A DNA stretch of 48,606 nt from Thermoanaerobaculia bacterium (GCA_017883265.1 JADGNX010000004.1:1-48606); one strand, 5' to 3'; counted from the stretch's first letter, positions 11,181-21,720 are shown. Notes: generated by a model from the letters alone, not told the origin. Numbers and translations: made by a program.

Positions 11181-11753
11181 ATGAAACTTCTGGGATCACT
11201 GGCGCTGCTTCTGGTTCTGGCCGGGTGTGCTTCTGACCCGCAATCCGGGATGGGTGGGCGTGACGGCGACGATCGGGGTCGCCGGGCCGAGCCGCCCCGT
11301 GCCAGCATCGCACGCGACGCTATGGAACTGGCCTCGCTCCCTCCTGGCAACTGGTGGCGAAGCGATCGATTTGCCGGCGCCTTGAATCTCACCGATGCCC
11401 AGAAGCGACGACTCGATGAGCTCGACGCTTCTGCCGCGCCATCTCTTGCCGACTACAGGCGCATCACCGGTCAGGCGCAGCACGACCTGGCGACGCTCCT
11501 CGATTCGGAGCGTCCGGCCACGGCCGATGTCCTCATCGCCGGAGCGCGGGTTCGCGATGCACGGGATAAGGCGTTCGATGCCGAGATCCGGCACCTGGCT
11601 GATGTCCGCGATGTTCTTTCTCACGAGCAGTGGCTGGCTCTCGAGGATCAGATGCGGGCCATGCGCGATCAGCCCCGCGATAACGGACAGGGTCGCGGCC
11701 GTCGTGGCGGGATGGGGGGGATGGGCGGACGCCGGCCCGGCGGACCGTGGTAG
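11181..11753 (+). CDS. Putative lipoprotein, Spy/CpxP-like (LTxxQ-type) helical periplasmic protein
   Basis: Lipobox MKLLGSLALLLVLAGCAS; LNLTDAQKRRLDEL and LSHEQWLALEDQM resemble LTxxQ motifs. RBS-like aggaggt before ATG at 11181. Confidence 0.65.
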   Translation: MKLLGSLALLLVLAGCASDPQSGMGGRDGDDRGRRAEPPRASIARDAMELASLPPGNWWRSDRFAGALNLTDAQKRRLDELDASAAPSLADYRRITGQAQHDLATLLDSERPATADVLIAGARVRDARDKAFDAEIRHLADVRDVLSHEQWLALEDQMRAMRDQPRDNGQGRGRRGGMGGMGGRRPGGPW

Positions 11754-11811
11754 GAAAGAGGAGCGCCTCCAGACGCCCGACGTCAAATTCTCTCGATCCG
11801 GCGTGGCGATG

Positions 11812-11848
11812 AAAAAGGCCGAGGGGCGACACGGTTGTGTCGCCCCTC
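11812..11848 (-). terminator. Rho-independent terminator of RND efflux operon
   Basis: gaggggcgacac-ggtt-gtgtcgcccctc 12-bp perfect stem followed by T-run (ggccttttt) on the minus strand; 3 bp beyond the RND stop. Confidence 0.88.
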
Positions 11849-11851
11849 GTG

Positions 11852-14800
11852 TCAGGCTGTCGGCTCGGGAAGCGGGTCGACGCGCCTCAGCATGGCTCCG
11901 ACCGGCGCTTCGTCGTGGCGCAATGCCGCGAACTCGTCGGCAATCGCATCACCGGATCCTCTGCGCCAGGTCCGGAGCCGCTCCATATAGAGGAAAAAGA
12001 CCGGGGTCACGAACAGCGTCAGGGTCTGGGAGAAGAGGAGACCGCCGACCACGGCGAGGCCGAGCGGGCGGCGCGATTCGGCGCCCGCGCCGATTCCGAG
12101 TGCGATGGGCAGAGTTCCCATGAGTGCGGCCATCGTGGTCATCATGATGGGCCGGAAGCGGACGACGCAGGCGTCATAGATGGCGCGCTCCGCCGTCTCC
12201 CCTTCCTTCTGCCGCTCGACGGCGAAGTCGACCATCATGATGCCGTTCTTCTTGACCAGACCGACCAGCATGATGATGCCGACGAATGCGTAGATCGACA
12301 GATCGACGTGGAAGAGCATGAGCGTCAGCAGAGCTCCGAACCCTGCGAACGGCAGCGCTGAGAGAATCGTGATCGGATGGATGAAGCTCTCGTAGAGGAT
12401 GCCGAGCACCATGTAGATGACGGCGATGGCCATGATTAGAAGCAGCCCCAGACCCTGGAGGGATGATTGGAAGGCCTGTGCGCTCCCCTGGAAGCCGGTG
12501 GTCACCGTGGGCGGCAACGTCGTCCTGGCCAGTTTGTTGATCTGCGCGATGGCGTCGCCGACCGACACGCCCGGTTTGAGATTGAACGAGATCGTGACCG
12601 AGGGTGACTGGCCGGAATGGTTGATGGTCAATGGGCCGACGCTCGGCTCCAGATGGGCGAACGAGCTGACCGGGACGAGCTCGCCCGAGGCCGCGCGCAC
12701 ATAGAGGAGCGAGAGCGAGTCTCGATCCTGCTGATACTTCGGATCGACCTCCATGATGACCTGGTAGGAATTGGTCGGCGCATAGATCGTGGAGATCTGA
12801 CGGGTGCCGAATCCCGAGTAGAGAGCATCTTCGATCTGATTGGTGCTGAGACCGAGCGCTGCGGCTCGATCGTGGTCGATGGTCACCGTGACCTGGGGAT
12901 TCCTGATCTGAAGATCGCTGGCCACGTCGACGAGGCCCGGGAGCTTCCGGACGGCCTCGACCATCTTTTGTGACGCGGCGTACAGCTCGTTCGTATCCGG
13001 CCCCTGCATGGTGTACTGATAGAGCGACTGACTCGAACGCCCTCCCAGTCGGATCGGCGGCGGGTTCTGCAGGTAGCAGCGAATCCCGGGGATGGCGTTC
13101 AGCTGGGGCCGTAGCTCATCCATGATCTGATCGACCGACAATTTGCGCTCTTTGCGTGGCTTCGTGCGTATGGAGATGATGCCGGTGTTTCCTCCGACCC
13201 GCGAGAAAAAGCCGGCCGTGTTCGGATCGCGAAGGACGATCTGCATGGCCTGCAGTTGATGGCGAACCATGTCATTGAACGAGATGCCCTGCGCGGCCTC
13301 GGTGGAGATGAAGATCTGATCCTGGTCCTCGCTCGGCAGAAAGCCCTTCGGGACCACCAGGTAGAGCCAGACCGTGCCGGCCAGAATGACCGCCGAGACG
13401 AGCAATGTCGTGAGCCGGTAATGAAGCACCGCTCGGAGCCCTCGCTCGTAAAGATGGAGCATCCCTTCGAAGAAGCGTTCGAATGTCTGATAGAGCCTGC
13501 CGTGGCTCTCTCCCTTGTGGGATTTGAGGAACTTCGCGCTCAGGAGAGGGGTGAGTGAGAGCGACACGAAGCCGGAGACGAGAATGGACGCGCCGATGGT
13601 CACGGCGAATTCGTGGAAGAGACGGCCGAGGATGCCGCCCATGAAGAGGATGGGGATGAAGACTGCAGCGAGGGAGATGGTCATGGAGATGATGGTGAAT
13701 CCGATCTCCTTCGATCCGCTGAATGCAGCCTCCATAGGCGGCTCTCCCATCTCCATATGCCGGACGATGTTCTCCAGCATGACGATGGCATCGTCGACGA
13801 CAAACCCAACCGAGAGCGTAAGAGCCATGAGCGACAGGTTGTCGAGGCTGTAGTTGAGCAGGTACATGACCGCGAACGTCCCGACAATGGACATCGGCAG
13901 CGCCAGGCTGGGAATGACCGTCGCGGAGACGTTACGCAGGAAGAGGAAAATCACCAGGATGACGAGGAAAAGGGTCAACACAAGGGTGAACTTGACGTCA
14001 TTGACCGAGGCGCGAATCGACTCGGCACGATCGCGGTGGATGTCGAGGTTGACCGAGGCGGGAAGCTGGCTTCGGAACTTCGGGAGGAGCGAGCGAATGG
14101 AGTCTGCCACTTCCACCGTGTTGGTCCCCGGCTGTTTCTGGATGGCCAGAATGAGGCCGCGCTTGTCGCGAAACCACGCCGCGGTCTTGTCGTTCTCGAC
14201 GCTATCGATGACGTTGGCGATCTCGCCGAGATGGACAGCGGATCCCTTGCGGTAGGCCACGGTCATCGGACGGTAGTCGGAGGCCTTGAAAAGCTGTCCG
14301 TTGGCCATGACGGTGAAGGCCTGGTACGGTCCGTTCACGATGCCGGTCGGAAGGTTCACGTTGCTGTTCGCAATGGCCGTGGACACTTCGTCGATGCCGA
14401 GGTTGTGGCTGGCCAGAGCCTTCGGGTCGACCTGCACCCTCACGGCGTATTTCTGAGCGCCGAAGACCTGGACCTGTGCCACGCCCGACACCGTGGAGAT
14501 GCGCTGAGCCATCATGGTCTCGCCATATTCATCGAGCTGGTAGAGGGGCATGCTGTCGCTGGTCAGCGCAAGGTACATGACCGGCTGATCGGCCGGATTC
14601 ACCTTGTTGTAAGAGGGGGGCGTCGGCATGTTCGGCGGAAGCTGGCGCGCTGCCGCGGCGATGGCCGATTGCACGTCCTGAGCGGCGGCGTCGAGATTGC
14701 GGCTCAGATTGAACTGGAGCGTGATCGATGTGGTCCCCAGTGAGCTGGCCGAAGTCATCGAATCGAGTCCGGCGATGGTGGAGAACTGCCGCTCCAGAGG

Positions 14801-14995
14801 CGTGGCCACGGCCGAGGCCATGGTGTCCGGACTGGCTCCCGGAAGCGAGGCGTTGACGTTGATCGTCGGAAAGTCGACGTTCGGAAGATCGCTCACCGGC
14901 AGCTGGCGATAGGCCATGGCGCCGAAGAGGACGATGGCGACCATGACCAGCGTGGTCATGACCGGACGGCGGATGAAGATGGCTGCGATATTCAT
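11852..14995 (-). CDS. HAE1-type RND multidrug efflux transporter permease
   Basis: 1047 aa; FIRRPVMTTLVMVAIVLFGAMAYRQLPVSDLPNVDFPTI..., characteristic of MdtB/C / AcrB superfamily. Confidence 0.97.
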   Translation of the reverse strand: MNIAAIFIRRPVMTTLVMVAIVLFGAMAYRQLPVSDLPNVDFPTINVNASLPGASPDTMASAVATPLERQFSTIAGLDSMTSASSLGTTSITLQFNLSRNLDAAAQDVQSAIAAAARQLPPNMPTPPSYNKVNPADQPVMYLALTSDSMPLYQLDEYGETMMAQRISTVSGVAQVQVFGAQKYAVRVQVDPKALASHNLGIDEVSTAIANSNVNLPTGIVNGPYQAFTVMANGQLFKASDYRPMTVAYRKGSAVHLGEIANVIDSVENDKTAAWFRDKRGLILAIQKQPGTNTVEVADSIRSLLPKFRSQLPASVNLDIHRDRAESIRASVNDVKFTLVLTLFLVILVIFLFLRNVSATVIPSLALPMSIVGTFAVMYLLNYSLDNLSLMALTLSVGFVVDDAIVMLENIVRHMEMGEPPMEAAFSGSKEIGFTIISMTISLAAVFIPILFMGGILGRLFHEFAVTIGASILVSGFVSLSLTPLLSAKFLKSHKGESHGRLYQTFERFFEGMLHLYERGLRAVLHYRLTTLLVSAVILAGTVWLYLVVPKGFLPSEDQDQIFISTEAAQGISFNDMVRHQLQAMQIVLRDPNTAGFFSRVGGNTGIISIRTKPRKERKLSVDQIMDELRPQLNAIPGIRCYLQNPPPIRLGGRSSQSLYQYTMQGPDTNELYAASQKMVEAVRKLPGLVDVASDLQIRNPQVTVTIDHDRAAALGLSTNQIEDALYSGFGTRQISTIYAPTNSYQVIMEVDPKYQQDRDSLSLLYVRAASGELVPVSSFAHLEPSVGPLTINHSGQSPSVTISFNLKPGVSVGDAIAQINKLARTTLPPTVTTGFQGSAQAFQSSLQGLGLLLIMAIAVIYMVLGILYESFIHPITILSALPFAGFGALLTLMLFHVDLSIYAFVGIIMLVGLVKKNGIMMVDFAVERQKEGETAERAIYDACVVRFRPIMMTTMAALMGTLPIALGIGAGAESRRPLGLAVVGGLLFSQTLTLFVTPVFFLYMERLRTWRRGSGDAIADEFAALRHDEAPVGAMLRRVDPLPEPTA

Positions 14996-16128
14996 GATGC
15001 CGATCCCACCGACTGCTTTACCTCCACCTTGCTCTTGGGCGTGAGGCGGAGTTGGCCGTCCATGACGACCGTTTCACCGGGTGTGAGGCCACTCTGGATG
15101 ATCGAGTCCTGCCCCACGGTCTGGAAGACGTTCACCGGCCGCATCTCGACGCCGTTGTCCGACTTCACCACATAAACATACTGCCCTTTCTGTCCCAGCT
15201 GCACGGCGCGGCTGGCCACGACGGTCGCTCCGGCGCGGGTCTGAAGAGTCATGCTGACATTGACGAATTGTCCCGGCCAGAGCGCGCGGTCGTGATTGGC
15301 GAAGGTGGCCTTGAGAGTGATCGTGCCGGTCTGCGGATCGACGGCGTTGTCGACGAAGCTGAGCGTTCCCCTGGCCACGGCCTGTCCGCTCTCCTTCGGC
15401 GTGGCGCTGACGGCGATGCCTGCTCCGCCGTGCGCTCGAATCGAGTTCAGCGCGCTTTCCGGAACGGCGAAGTTGACGTACACCGGAGCGACCTGGTTGA
15501 TCGTTACCAGCGAGGTCGTGTCGTTCGCTTTCACCAGGTTCCCGGCGTGTACCTGAAGGCTCCCCGTCCGGCCATCCATGGGAGAGCGGATATCGCAATA
15601 CGAGAGTTGGAGCTGAGCATTCTGAATCGTGGCTCGATCGGCAGCCACGACGGCGCCGGAAGCCTCGGCCGAGGAAGTGATCCTGTCGTACTCCTCATGC
15701 GTCACATAGTCCTTCTTGATCAGCTCGACGTAGCGTCTGGCCTGCGCTTCGGCGTTGCGAAGGCTGGCCTCGTCGCGGGCCAGGTTGGCCTGCGCCTCCG
15801 ACAGCGCGGCCTGATAAGGACGCGGATCGATCGTGAAGAGGCGTTGTCCCCGCGCTACGTCCTCCCCCTCCCGGAACCAGACGCGCTCGAGTTGTCCGTT
15901 GACCAGCGCCTTGACGGCCACGATCGAGAGCGGCTGTACGGATCCGATGGCCGATACCGAGATCGGCACATCGCGCTGTTCGACTTTTCCCACTGTCACC
16001 GGGACCGCTTCTTCTTTCGGCTTTTCCTTCGGTTTGGAGCAGGCCCCGATGCCGACGGCCAGCAGCGAAGTTGCCAGCAGAAGGCCGAGTCGTCTTCTCA
16101 TCATTGGTCTAGTCATCCTGATCATCAT
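14992..16128 (-). CDS. RND efflux membrane fusion (periplasmic adaptor) lipoprotein
   Basis: LGLLLATSLLAVGIGACS lipobox, VNGQLERVWFREGEDVARGQRLFTIDPRPYQ. ORF track runs to 16455 but the start is likely between 16107 and 16128, since the upstream part overlaps the outer-membrane gene. Confidence 0.93.
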   Translation of the reverse strand: MMIRMTRPMMRRRLGLLLATSLLAVGIGACSKPKEKPKEEAVPVTVGKVEQRDVPISVSAIGSVQPLSIVAVKALVNGQLERVWFREGEDVARGQRLFTIDPRPYQAALSEAQANLARDEASLRNAEAQARRYVELIKKDYVTHEEYDRITSSAEASGAVVAADRATIQNAQLQLSYCDIRSPMDGRTGSLQVHAGNLVKANDTTSLVTINQVAPVYVNFAVPESALNSIRAHGGAGIAVSATPKESGQAVARGTLSFVDNAVDPQTGTITLKATFANHDRALWPGQFVNVSMTLQTRAGATVVASRAVQLGQKGQYVYVVKSDNGVEMRPVNVFQTVGQDSIIQSGLTPGETVVMDGQLRLTPKSKVEVKQSVGSAS

Positions 16129-16160
16129 CGTCGTGTCCGTTGCGGTCGCTCCTGAAGGCA

Positions 16161-17636
16161 TCATCGAAGGGTTCCGGTGGTTGCCGGCGTGCCAGCGGCC
16201 GCGGTCTCCGGCGTGAGGCTGCCCATTCCGTGCGCCAGTTGGGCCAGCGACAGCAGCCAGTCGGTGCGCGCCTGGACCTCCTGCGCGCGAGCGTTGGCCA
16301 GCGCCGACTCGGCCGTCAATACATCGAGAATCGTCCCCAGCCCCTCTTTGTACCGCCCGGTGGCGACGTCGAGCGATTGCTGCGCGCTGGTGAGAAGATC
16401 GCGGCTGGTTCGAACGCGTAGCGATGCGGTGCGAACGCCGAAGTACCCGGTCCATACGTCGAGGCCGATCTGCTGAGCCAGACCGCGAGTCTGCTCGTCT
16501 GCGATCTGGGCGTCCAGCTCGGCCACCCGGATGTCGTAGGCATTGCGGAAGCCGCTGAAGAGCGGAAACCGCAAAGCCACCACGGCCGACACCGGATTGA
16601 ACGAGTCGCCTGAGCCCGGATTGCCGACGAAGGTCGTTCCGATCGAAGAGCTCAGCCCGATCGAAGGCAGATAGCTGCTCCGCACTTCGGTGATACGGGC
16701 ACGTGCGCGCTCACCGGCCGCACGACTGGCGGCAAGATCGGGACGCTCCGCTGTGGCCCGAGCCAGCAACGACTCGATCGGCTCGGCCATCTCTGTGGCC
16801 GGAATGTCGGCGGGAAGCGTACCGAAGCTGAAATCGGTTTGCGGCGGCAGACCCATGAGGGTGGCGAGCGTTCCGGTGCCCACCTGAAGGCTACCGCTGA
16901 GCGTCTCGGCCGTCAGCCGCGCTTGAGAGTAGGCGGTCCTGGCCTGCAGAACGTCGGCGATCGTAGCCACTCCTGCACGATGCCGGGCTTCTGCCGCATC
17001 GAGGCTGGTCTGCAGCTCCTTGAGCGTGGCCTCCTGGGAAGCGACCAGAGCCTTCACCGCGAGCAGCTGGAAGTACGCGTTTTCCAGGTTGAGAATGACG
17101 TTCTGAATCGTCGCATTGTGGAGGAAATCGGCCGCGATGAGAGTCTGCCGGGCCTCCTCCACCACCGCAGCGCGCCCACCAAAATCGAAGAGCAGGTAGG
17201 TAAGGGTGAGCGACGCTCCATACGTTGTCGGCGTTGAGGCATTGGTCAATGTTGCAGCCTGGCGGCCGGCGCTGACGGCGAGATCGACCTGAGGGAGAAA
17301 TGCCGACCGCTCTGATCCCAGCTGTTCTTCCGCCGCACGCGCCTGCAGCCAGGCCGTCCGCGTGGAGGGATTGTTGGCCAGAGCTATGTCGATGGCCTGC
17401 GCCAGGCTGAGGGCCATTCCCGCCTTGTAGCCGGGAGGAAAGGCAGGGGCCACGGATGATCGGACCGGCGGGGATGCGTTCGCCGGCGGCGTCCACGGGA
17501 TCTCGGGAGCGGGCGAGGCGCCCGGACCGACATGTTGCGGCGCCAGAAGCGGCAGCCTGCGCGTCACCTCGGCGCATGAAAGCGTCAGCAGCGCGGCGCC
17601 GAGAGCGACCGCCATTGGGAACGATCTGCCAGTCAA
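16161..17636 (-). CDS. TolC/OprM-type outer-membrane efflux protein
   Basis: 491 aa lipoprotein-like N-terminus; LAQAIDIALANNPS..., two OEP repeats. Confidence 0.93.
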   Translation of the reverse strand: MTGRSFPMAVALGAALLTLSCAEVTRRLPLLAPQHVGPGASPAPEIPWTPPANASPPVRSSVAPAFPPGYKAGMALSLAQAIDIALANNPSTRTAWLQARAAEEQLGSERSAFLPQVDLAVSAGRQAATLTNASTPTTYGASLTLTYLLFDFGGRAAVVEEARQTLIAADFLHNATIQNVILNLENAYFQLLAVKALVASQEATLKELQTSLDAAEARHRAGVATIADVLQARTAYSQARLTAETLSGSLQVGTGTLATLMGLPPQTDFSFGTLPADIPATEMAEPIESLLARATAERPDLAASRAAGERARARITEVRSSYLPSIGLSSSIGTTFVGNPGSGDSFNPVSAVVALRFPLFSGFRNAYDIRVAELDAQIADEQTRGLAQQIGLDVWTGYFGVRTASLRVRTSRDLLTSAQQSLDVATGRYKEGLGTILDVLTAESALANARAQEVQARTDWLLSLAQLAHGMGSLTPETAAAGTPATTGTLR

Positions 17637-18286
17637 GAAGCGATCCTCCGAGCCACGCGCGGCGTGGACGGCCTAGTTCGGATGCCGGTCAGAAAGATCT
17701 CCGATACGAGCGCCGCATCCTCTGCCACGGGCGTGCGGTCCTCGGTCAGAAGGCGCTGATTGACGATGCCGAAGTTCGCGTCGAGAAATATGGCCGCAGT
17801 CTTCTGCGGGTCGACCGCCCGAAATATACCCGCTTCGATCCCCGCCGCGATGACGTCTGCCACACTCGACTGCATATGCCGGTATCGCTCGCTTTGAAAA
17901 CGGCTGCCGTAAACGCGGGTGGACGTGCGCTCATAGAGAAGGATGCGGAACAGATCCCGCCGGTCGTCGAAGTACGTAAGGTAGCGCGAAGAGAACGCTT
18001 CGAGTTTCCGGTCGGCAGCGACATCGGCGGCCAGCGCTTCATCGAGCCGGGCCAGCATCGGCGAAAGAGCCGACTCCCTGACTGAGTCGAGGAGCTCCTG
18101 CTTGTCCCGGTAGTGGAGGTAGACAGTCCCTTTGGCGATTCCGGTTTCCTGCGCCACGCGCTCCATCGTCACTGCAGCCAGGCCGTCGCGGCACATGAGG
18201 CGGATCACTGCCTCCTGAATGCTCCGTCGCTTGTGGGCCTGCCAGAGTGTGGATGAGGTGGTTTTCGGCTGTGGTTCGATAGTCAT
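17633..18286 (-). CDS. TetR/AcrR family regulator of the efflux operon
   Basis: HTH IQEAVIRLMCRDGLAAVTMERVAQETGIAKGTVYLHYRDKQELL; stop overlaps start of the outer-membrane gene by 4 nt. Confidence 0.93.
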   Translation of the reverse strand: MTIEPQPKTTSSTLWQAHKRRSIQEAVIRLMCRDGLAAVTMERVAQETGIAKGTVYLHYRDKQELLDSVRESALSPMLARLDEALAADVAADRKLEAFSSRYLTYFDDRRDLFRILLYERTSTRVYGSRFQSERYRHMQSSVADVIAAGIEAGIFRAVDPQKTAAIFLDANFGIVNQRLLTEDRTPVAEDAALVSEIFLTGIRTRPSTPRVARRIAS

Positions 18287-18321
18287 GACCGCTCGGTCAT
18301 AATAGATTACCGTAAGGTCAT
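18285..18321. promoter_or_regulatory. Candidate tandem TetR operator
   Basis: Perfect palindrome atgaccg-ct-cggtcat (18285-18300) overlapping the tetR start, and related attaccgtaaggtcat (18306-18321), 21 bp apart. Confidence 0.7.
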
Positions 18322-18404
18322 ATTCCGTCACGAAACGGTTGCGAAGGTCAGGGCTGAATCGGCTCGAGAGTTTCGGAAATGCGACGCTTGAAAGTGGACT
18401 CTTC

Positions 18405-19517
18405 TCACGCAATCGAGCTGAATGCGCTGAACTCCTGCTTCTGGGAGTCTGCCACCGCCTTGTAAGTGATCTTTCCCTTGTAGACGTTCAGCCCTTCGGC
18501 CAGTCCGGGATCGCGCGACAGGGCTTCCTTGAATCCGAGCCTGGCGATCCGTCGCATGTAGGGGAGCGTGGCGTTGGTGAGGGCGATGGTGGAAGTCCGT
18601 GGGAGTGCCCCTGGCATATTGGCAACACAATAATGGATGACGCCGTCGACCTCGTATGTGGGATTGGAGTGCGTTGTGGCGTGGGCCGTCTCGACGCATC
18701 CTCCCTGGTCGATGGCCACATCGACGATGACCGATCCTTTCTTCATCTCGTGGATCATGGCTCGGGTGACGAGCTTCGGTGCCGAAGCGCCTGGAATCAA
18801 CACCCCTCCGATGAGCAGATCCGCGCGTCTGCATGCCACTTCGATATGGGCCTTATTGGAGGCAAGGGTGGAAACGCGCCCGGAGAAGATGTCGTCCAGA
18901 TACCGGAGCCGATCGAGGTTCGTGTCGAGAATGGTCACGTGCGCGCCGAGGCCGACGGCCATCTTCGCGGCGTTGATGCCGACGATGCCACCGCCGATGA
19001 TCACGACGTCGGCGGGAAGCGTTCCCGGAACACCGCCGAGGAGAACGCCGCGGCCGCCGTTGGGCTTCTGCAGATAGTAGGCCCCGACATGGATCGACAT
19101 CCGGCCGGCGACTTCGGACATCGGCGTCAGTAGCGGTAGCGAGCCGCCACGGCCAGTGATCGTCTCATAGGCGATTCCGGTGATGTTCTTGTCGAGAAGC
19201 GCCCGCGTGAGATCCGGGACCGGAGCGAGATGGAGGTAGGTGAAAAGGAGCTGTCCGTTCTTGAGGCGCTTGAGGTCGACATCCACCGGCTCTTTGACCT
19301 TGACGATGATCTCGGCGGTGTCATAGACCTCATCGGCCGTGGCCAGAACGGTGGCCCCGGCTGCGGCATACTCTTCATCGGCGAAACCGCTGCCGTTTCC
19401 GGCCCCTTTCTGAACGAAGACCTCATGGCCGTCGACCGTCAGGTCGCGGACCCCGGCCGGAACCATTCCTACGCGGTATTCGTTGTCCTTCACTTCACTC
19501 GGCACGCCGATGCGCAT
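18405..19517 (-). CDS. ald: Alanine dehydrogenase
   Basis: [23 protein letters not shown]...; [37 protein letters not shown]. Confidence 0.97.
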   Translation of the reverse strand: MRIGVPSEVKDNEYRVGMVPAGVRDLTVDGHEVFVQKGAGNGSGFADEEYAAAGATVLATADEVYDTAEIIVKVKEPVDVDLKRLKNGQLLFTYLHLAPVPDLTRALLDKNITGIAYETITGRGGSLPLLTPMSEVAGRMSIHVGAYYLQKPNGGRGVLLGGVPGTLPADVVIIGGGIVGINAAKMAVGLGAHVTILDTNLDRLRYLDDIFSGRVSTLASNKAHIEVACRRADLLIGGVLIPGASAPKLVTRAMIHEMKKGSVIVDVAIDQGGCVETAHATTHSNPTYEVDGVIHYCVANMPGALPRTSTIALTNATLPYMRRIARLGFKEALSRDPGLAEGLNVYKGKITYKAVADSQKQEFSAFSSIA

Positions 19518-19690
19518 CTTGTCGTCTCCGTCTGCCTTGATGGCGCACCCGGCGCGCCTTTGCGGCGCGTATTCTAGCGCAGCGGTGTATGCGAATCGCC
19601 GTGCAACTCGACGGCGATTCACGAGGATCCACCGAGTGCATCAATGATGCCCTTCCGAGACCCTTTTTCACTTTGCGAGCGCGGCCGCTG

Positions 19691-21181
19691 TCAGTGCCGC
19701 TTGAGCGAGTGTCGCCCTGTGATCGGTGGAGCGGGATCGCCGATGGCCCAGCCGATGTCCTTCAACTGATCGATGGTCAGGTCGACGCCGTGCGAGAGAT
19801 CGCTGTTGATGAACGGCTCCATGAGGAGATCGGGTACAGCGGAGATGTCGAAGTGATAGATCGACGATCCCTGCGACACGGTTGTCGGCGTGAAGACGTA
19901 GAGATTGCCGGCATCGTCGGAGCCGGCCCGAATCACCGTGCGCATCGTGGCGCTCACGCTGCCCGGAAGTTGCGCTTCCAGGAGCGCTCCGTAATCGCGC
20001 ATGACGCTGAACGCCGGGATGGTGATGGTGGAATCGGTCCCTCCCATCGTATTCGGCAGCCCCTCGTCGATGTTGTCGGCGACGATCGCGCCGACGGCCC
20101 CGGCGGTCTGAGCGTTCTTGACCTTGACCGTGAAGTTGCATCCGCTCCGATCGATCAGGGCGATCCTGCCGGCCAGGCTGGCGCTGTTGGTCGGAGCCGA
20201 ACAGCCGAAGTGACCCACCATTCCGCTCGCGTCGGGAGGATCGTTGACGACGACTACCGTGGCGCTGAATCCCGATACCGGCACCGGTCCGCTGAAGTCG
20301 GCGATCTGGCTGAGCGTTTGCCGGGCCACCGCGGAAGGCGAATCGAGGGTCATGACGGGGCCGCTGTGGAGGATCCCTGGGGCGGCGCTCCGGACCCACG
20401 GTCCATCCCAGACCAGATGCCCGCTCGTGCTGGATGCGGCACGCGTGGCGTCGGTCATCTGTGTCCAGTGAAGGCCGCTGGTCCGGTCCAGCATGAAGCT
20501 GTCCCATATGCTTGGATGGCCCGGAGCAGTGACGTTGCCGTTGGCATCGGTCGTCTGGCCCAGGAAAGCGCCTGATCCCGGATCGGTACCTCCGACAAAG
20601 CCGAGTCCATGGCCGAACTCATGGAGCAGGACGATCAGAAGGTCGATGTTGGTTCCGGCATTTCCATCGAGGCCGTAGTACCACTTCACACCGGTGAAGC
20701 AGCCGGTATCGATGGAGCTGTTGAACCGCGCGCTGATGGACTCGGCAGTCGTCGCGCTGAGGTGCTGCCCGGCAAGCTTGTCTCCGAGAGCGATCGGATA
20801 CCAGGTATCGGCGAGCGGCGCATTGGGGAAGCCGGCGACGTAGACCGTCGGCCCGGCGGCGCCGAGCGTGGCGCTGGTGGCGCTGCACGTGAGCGGGTCG
20901 AAATTCGCGCGAATGACGATCTCTACGTTGCTGTTGAGAAGGTTGGACCAGACATCCGCGGCCGCCTTGAACACGTTGAGCCGCTGCTGGCCGAGCGTGG
21001 TCCCCGCGTTGCCGCCGACCGGGGTGACCGCTGTCGTGTCGTTGAACCCTTCGTTGGGGCCGTCGTTGTTCTTGATCGTGATCGTGGCCTTTGCCTCGGC
21101 CACCGAGGGGAGAGTGGCTGCCGCGGCGAGCGAGAGAGTCAGGGCGATCAATGGAAAGCGATTCATGATCGTCATCCTCAC
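19691..21181 (-). CDS. Secreted putative zinc metalloprotease with PA domain
   Basis: Signal peptide; HEFGHGLGF (HExxHxxG); PA-like segment LAGRIALIDRSGCNFTVKVKNAQTAGAVGAIVADN. Confidence 0.78.
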   Translation of the reverse strand: MRMTIMNRFPLIALTLSLAAAATLPSVAEAKATITIKNNDGPNEGFNDTTAVTPVGGNAGTTLGQQRLNVFKAAADVWSNLLNSNVEIVIRANFDPLTCSATSATLGAAGPTVYVAGFPNAPLADTWYPIALGDKLAGQHLSATTAESISARFNSSIDTGCFTGVKWYYGLDGNAGTNIDLLIVLLHEFGHGLGFVGGTDPGSGAFLGQTTDANGNVTAPGHPSIWDSFMLDRTSGLHWTQMTDATRAASSTSGHLVWDGPWVRSAAPGILHSGPVMTLDSPSAVARQTLSQIADFSGPVPVSGFSATVVVVNDPPDASGMVGHFGCSAPTNSASLAGRIALIDRSGCNFTVKVKNAQTAGAVGAIVADNIDEGLPNTMGGTDSTITIPAFSVMRDYGALLEAQLPGSVSATMRTVIRAGSDDAGNLYVFTPTTVSQGSSIYHFDISAVPDLLMEPFINSDLSHGVDLTIDQLKDIGWAIGDPAPPITGRHSLKRH

Positions 21182-21645
21182 TGGAGCGGCGCCGGCGCTG
21201 CGAGGGGAACTGCTGCGGGGCTGGCTGGTCCAGCGAGGAGCTTCCTCGCGGCATCGATGTTGTCGACGCAGAAGTGGCCGATGGTGCCGTCGGGTTTCCG
21301 AACGATGATGCTGACCATGGAGAAACGCCCCTGAAGATCGAGCAGCTTCGAGCCGGCCGTTCCGCTGGTGACTCGATCATCCGAGCGCCGGCCGAAGAGG
21401 CGCTCCAGGATCTGGTCGGTCGTGATGCTGCGGGCCTCGGGCGAGGTCGATGCCGGCGACGCGGTGCCCGCCGACGCTGCTCCCGGGACTGCGGCGGCCG
21501 GAACCGCAGCGATTGCCGCATTCGCAGATGAGTCAGCCGTACGCGAGACCGATTCTGCGGTCGCGGGGCAATCTGTGGAGTCGCCGAAGAGGGTGGTCGC
21601 GGCAAAGAGCAACGCCACGGGAATCAAAGAAGAGATCAATTTCAT
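21178..21645 (-). CDS. Hypothetical secreted protein translationally coupled to the metalloprotease
   Basis: Signal peptide MKLISSLIPVALLFAATTLFG; 4-nt stop/start overlap with 19691-21181. Confidence 0.65.
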   Translation of the reverse strand: MKLISSLIPVALLFAATTLFGDSTDCPATAESVSRTADSSANAAIAAVPAAAVPGAASAGTASPASTSPEARSITTDQILERLFGRRSDDRVTSGTAGSKLLDLQGRFSMVSIIVRKPDGTIGHFCVDNIDAARKLLAGPASPAAVPLAAPAPLQ

Positions 21646-21663
21646 GAGCGGCTCCGTTTTAAG

Positions 21664-21720
21664 AAAGAGTGAAGAGTGAAGAATGAAACGCGGTACCCTC
21701 GTTCACCCTTCACTCTTCCT
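21664..21720. repeat. GAAGRGT heptamer array, inverted arms
   Basis: gaagagtgaagaatgaa (21671-21687) vs ttcacccttcactcttc (21702-21718), 15 of 17 complementary. Confidence 0.85.

Noticed and set aside
13613-14743. 376-aa plus-strand ORF within the RND transporter gene
   Set aside because: Antisense shadow ORF with low-complexity D/H/R-rich composition.
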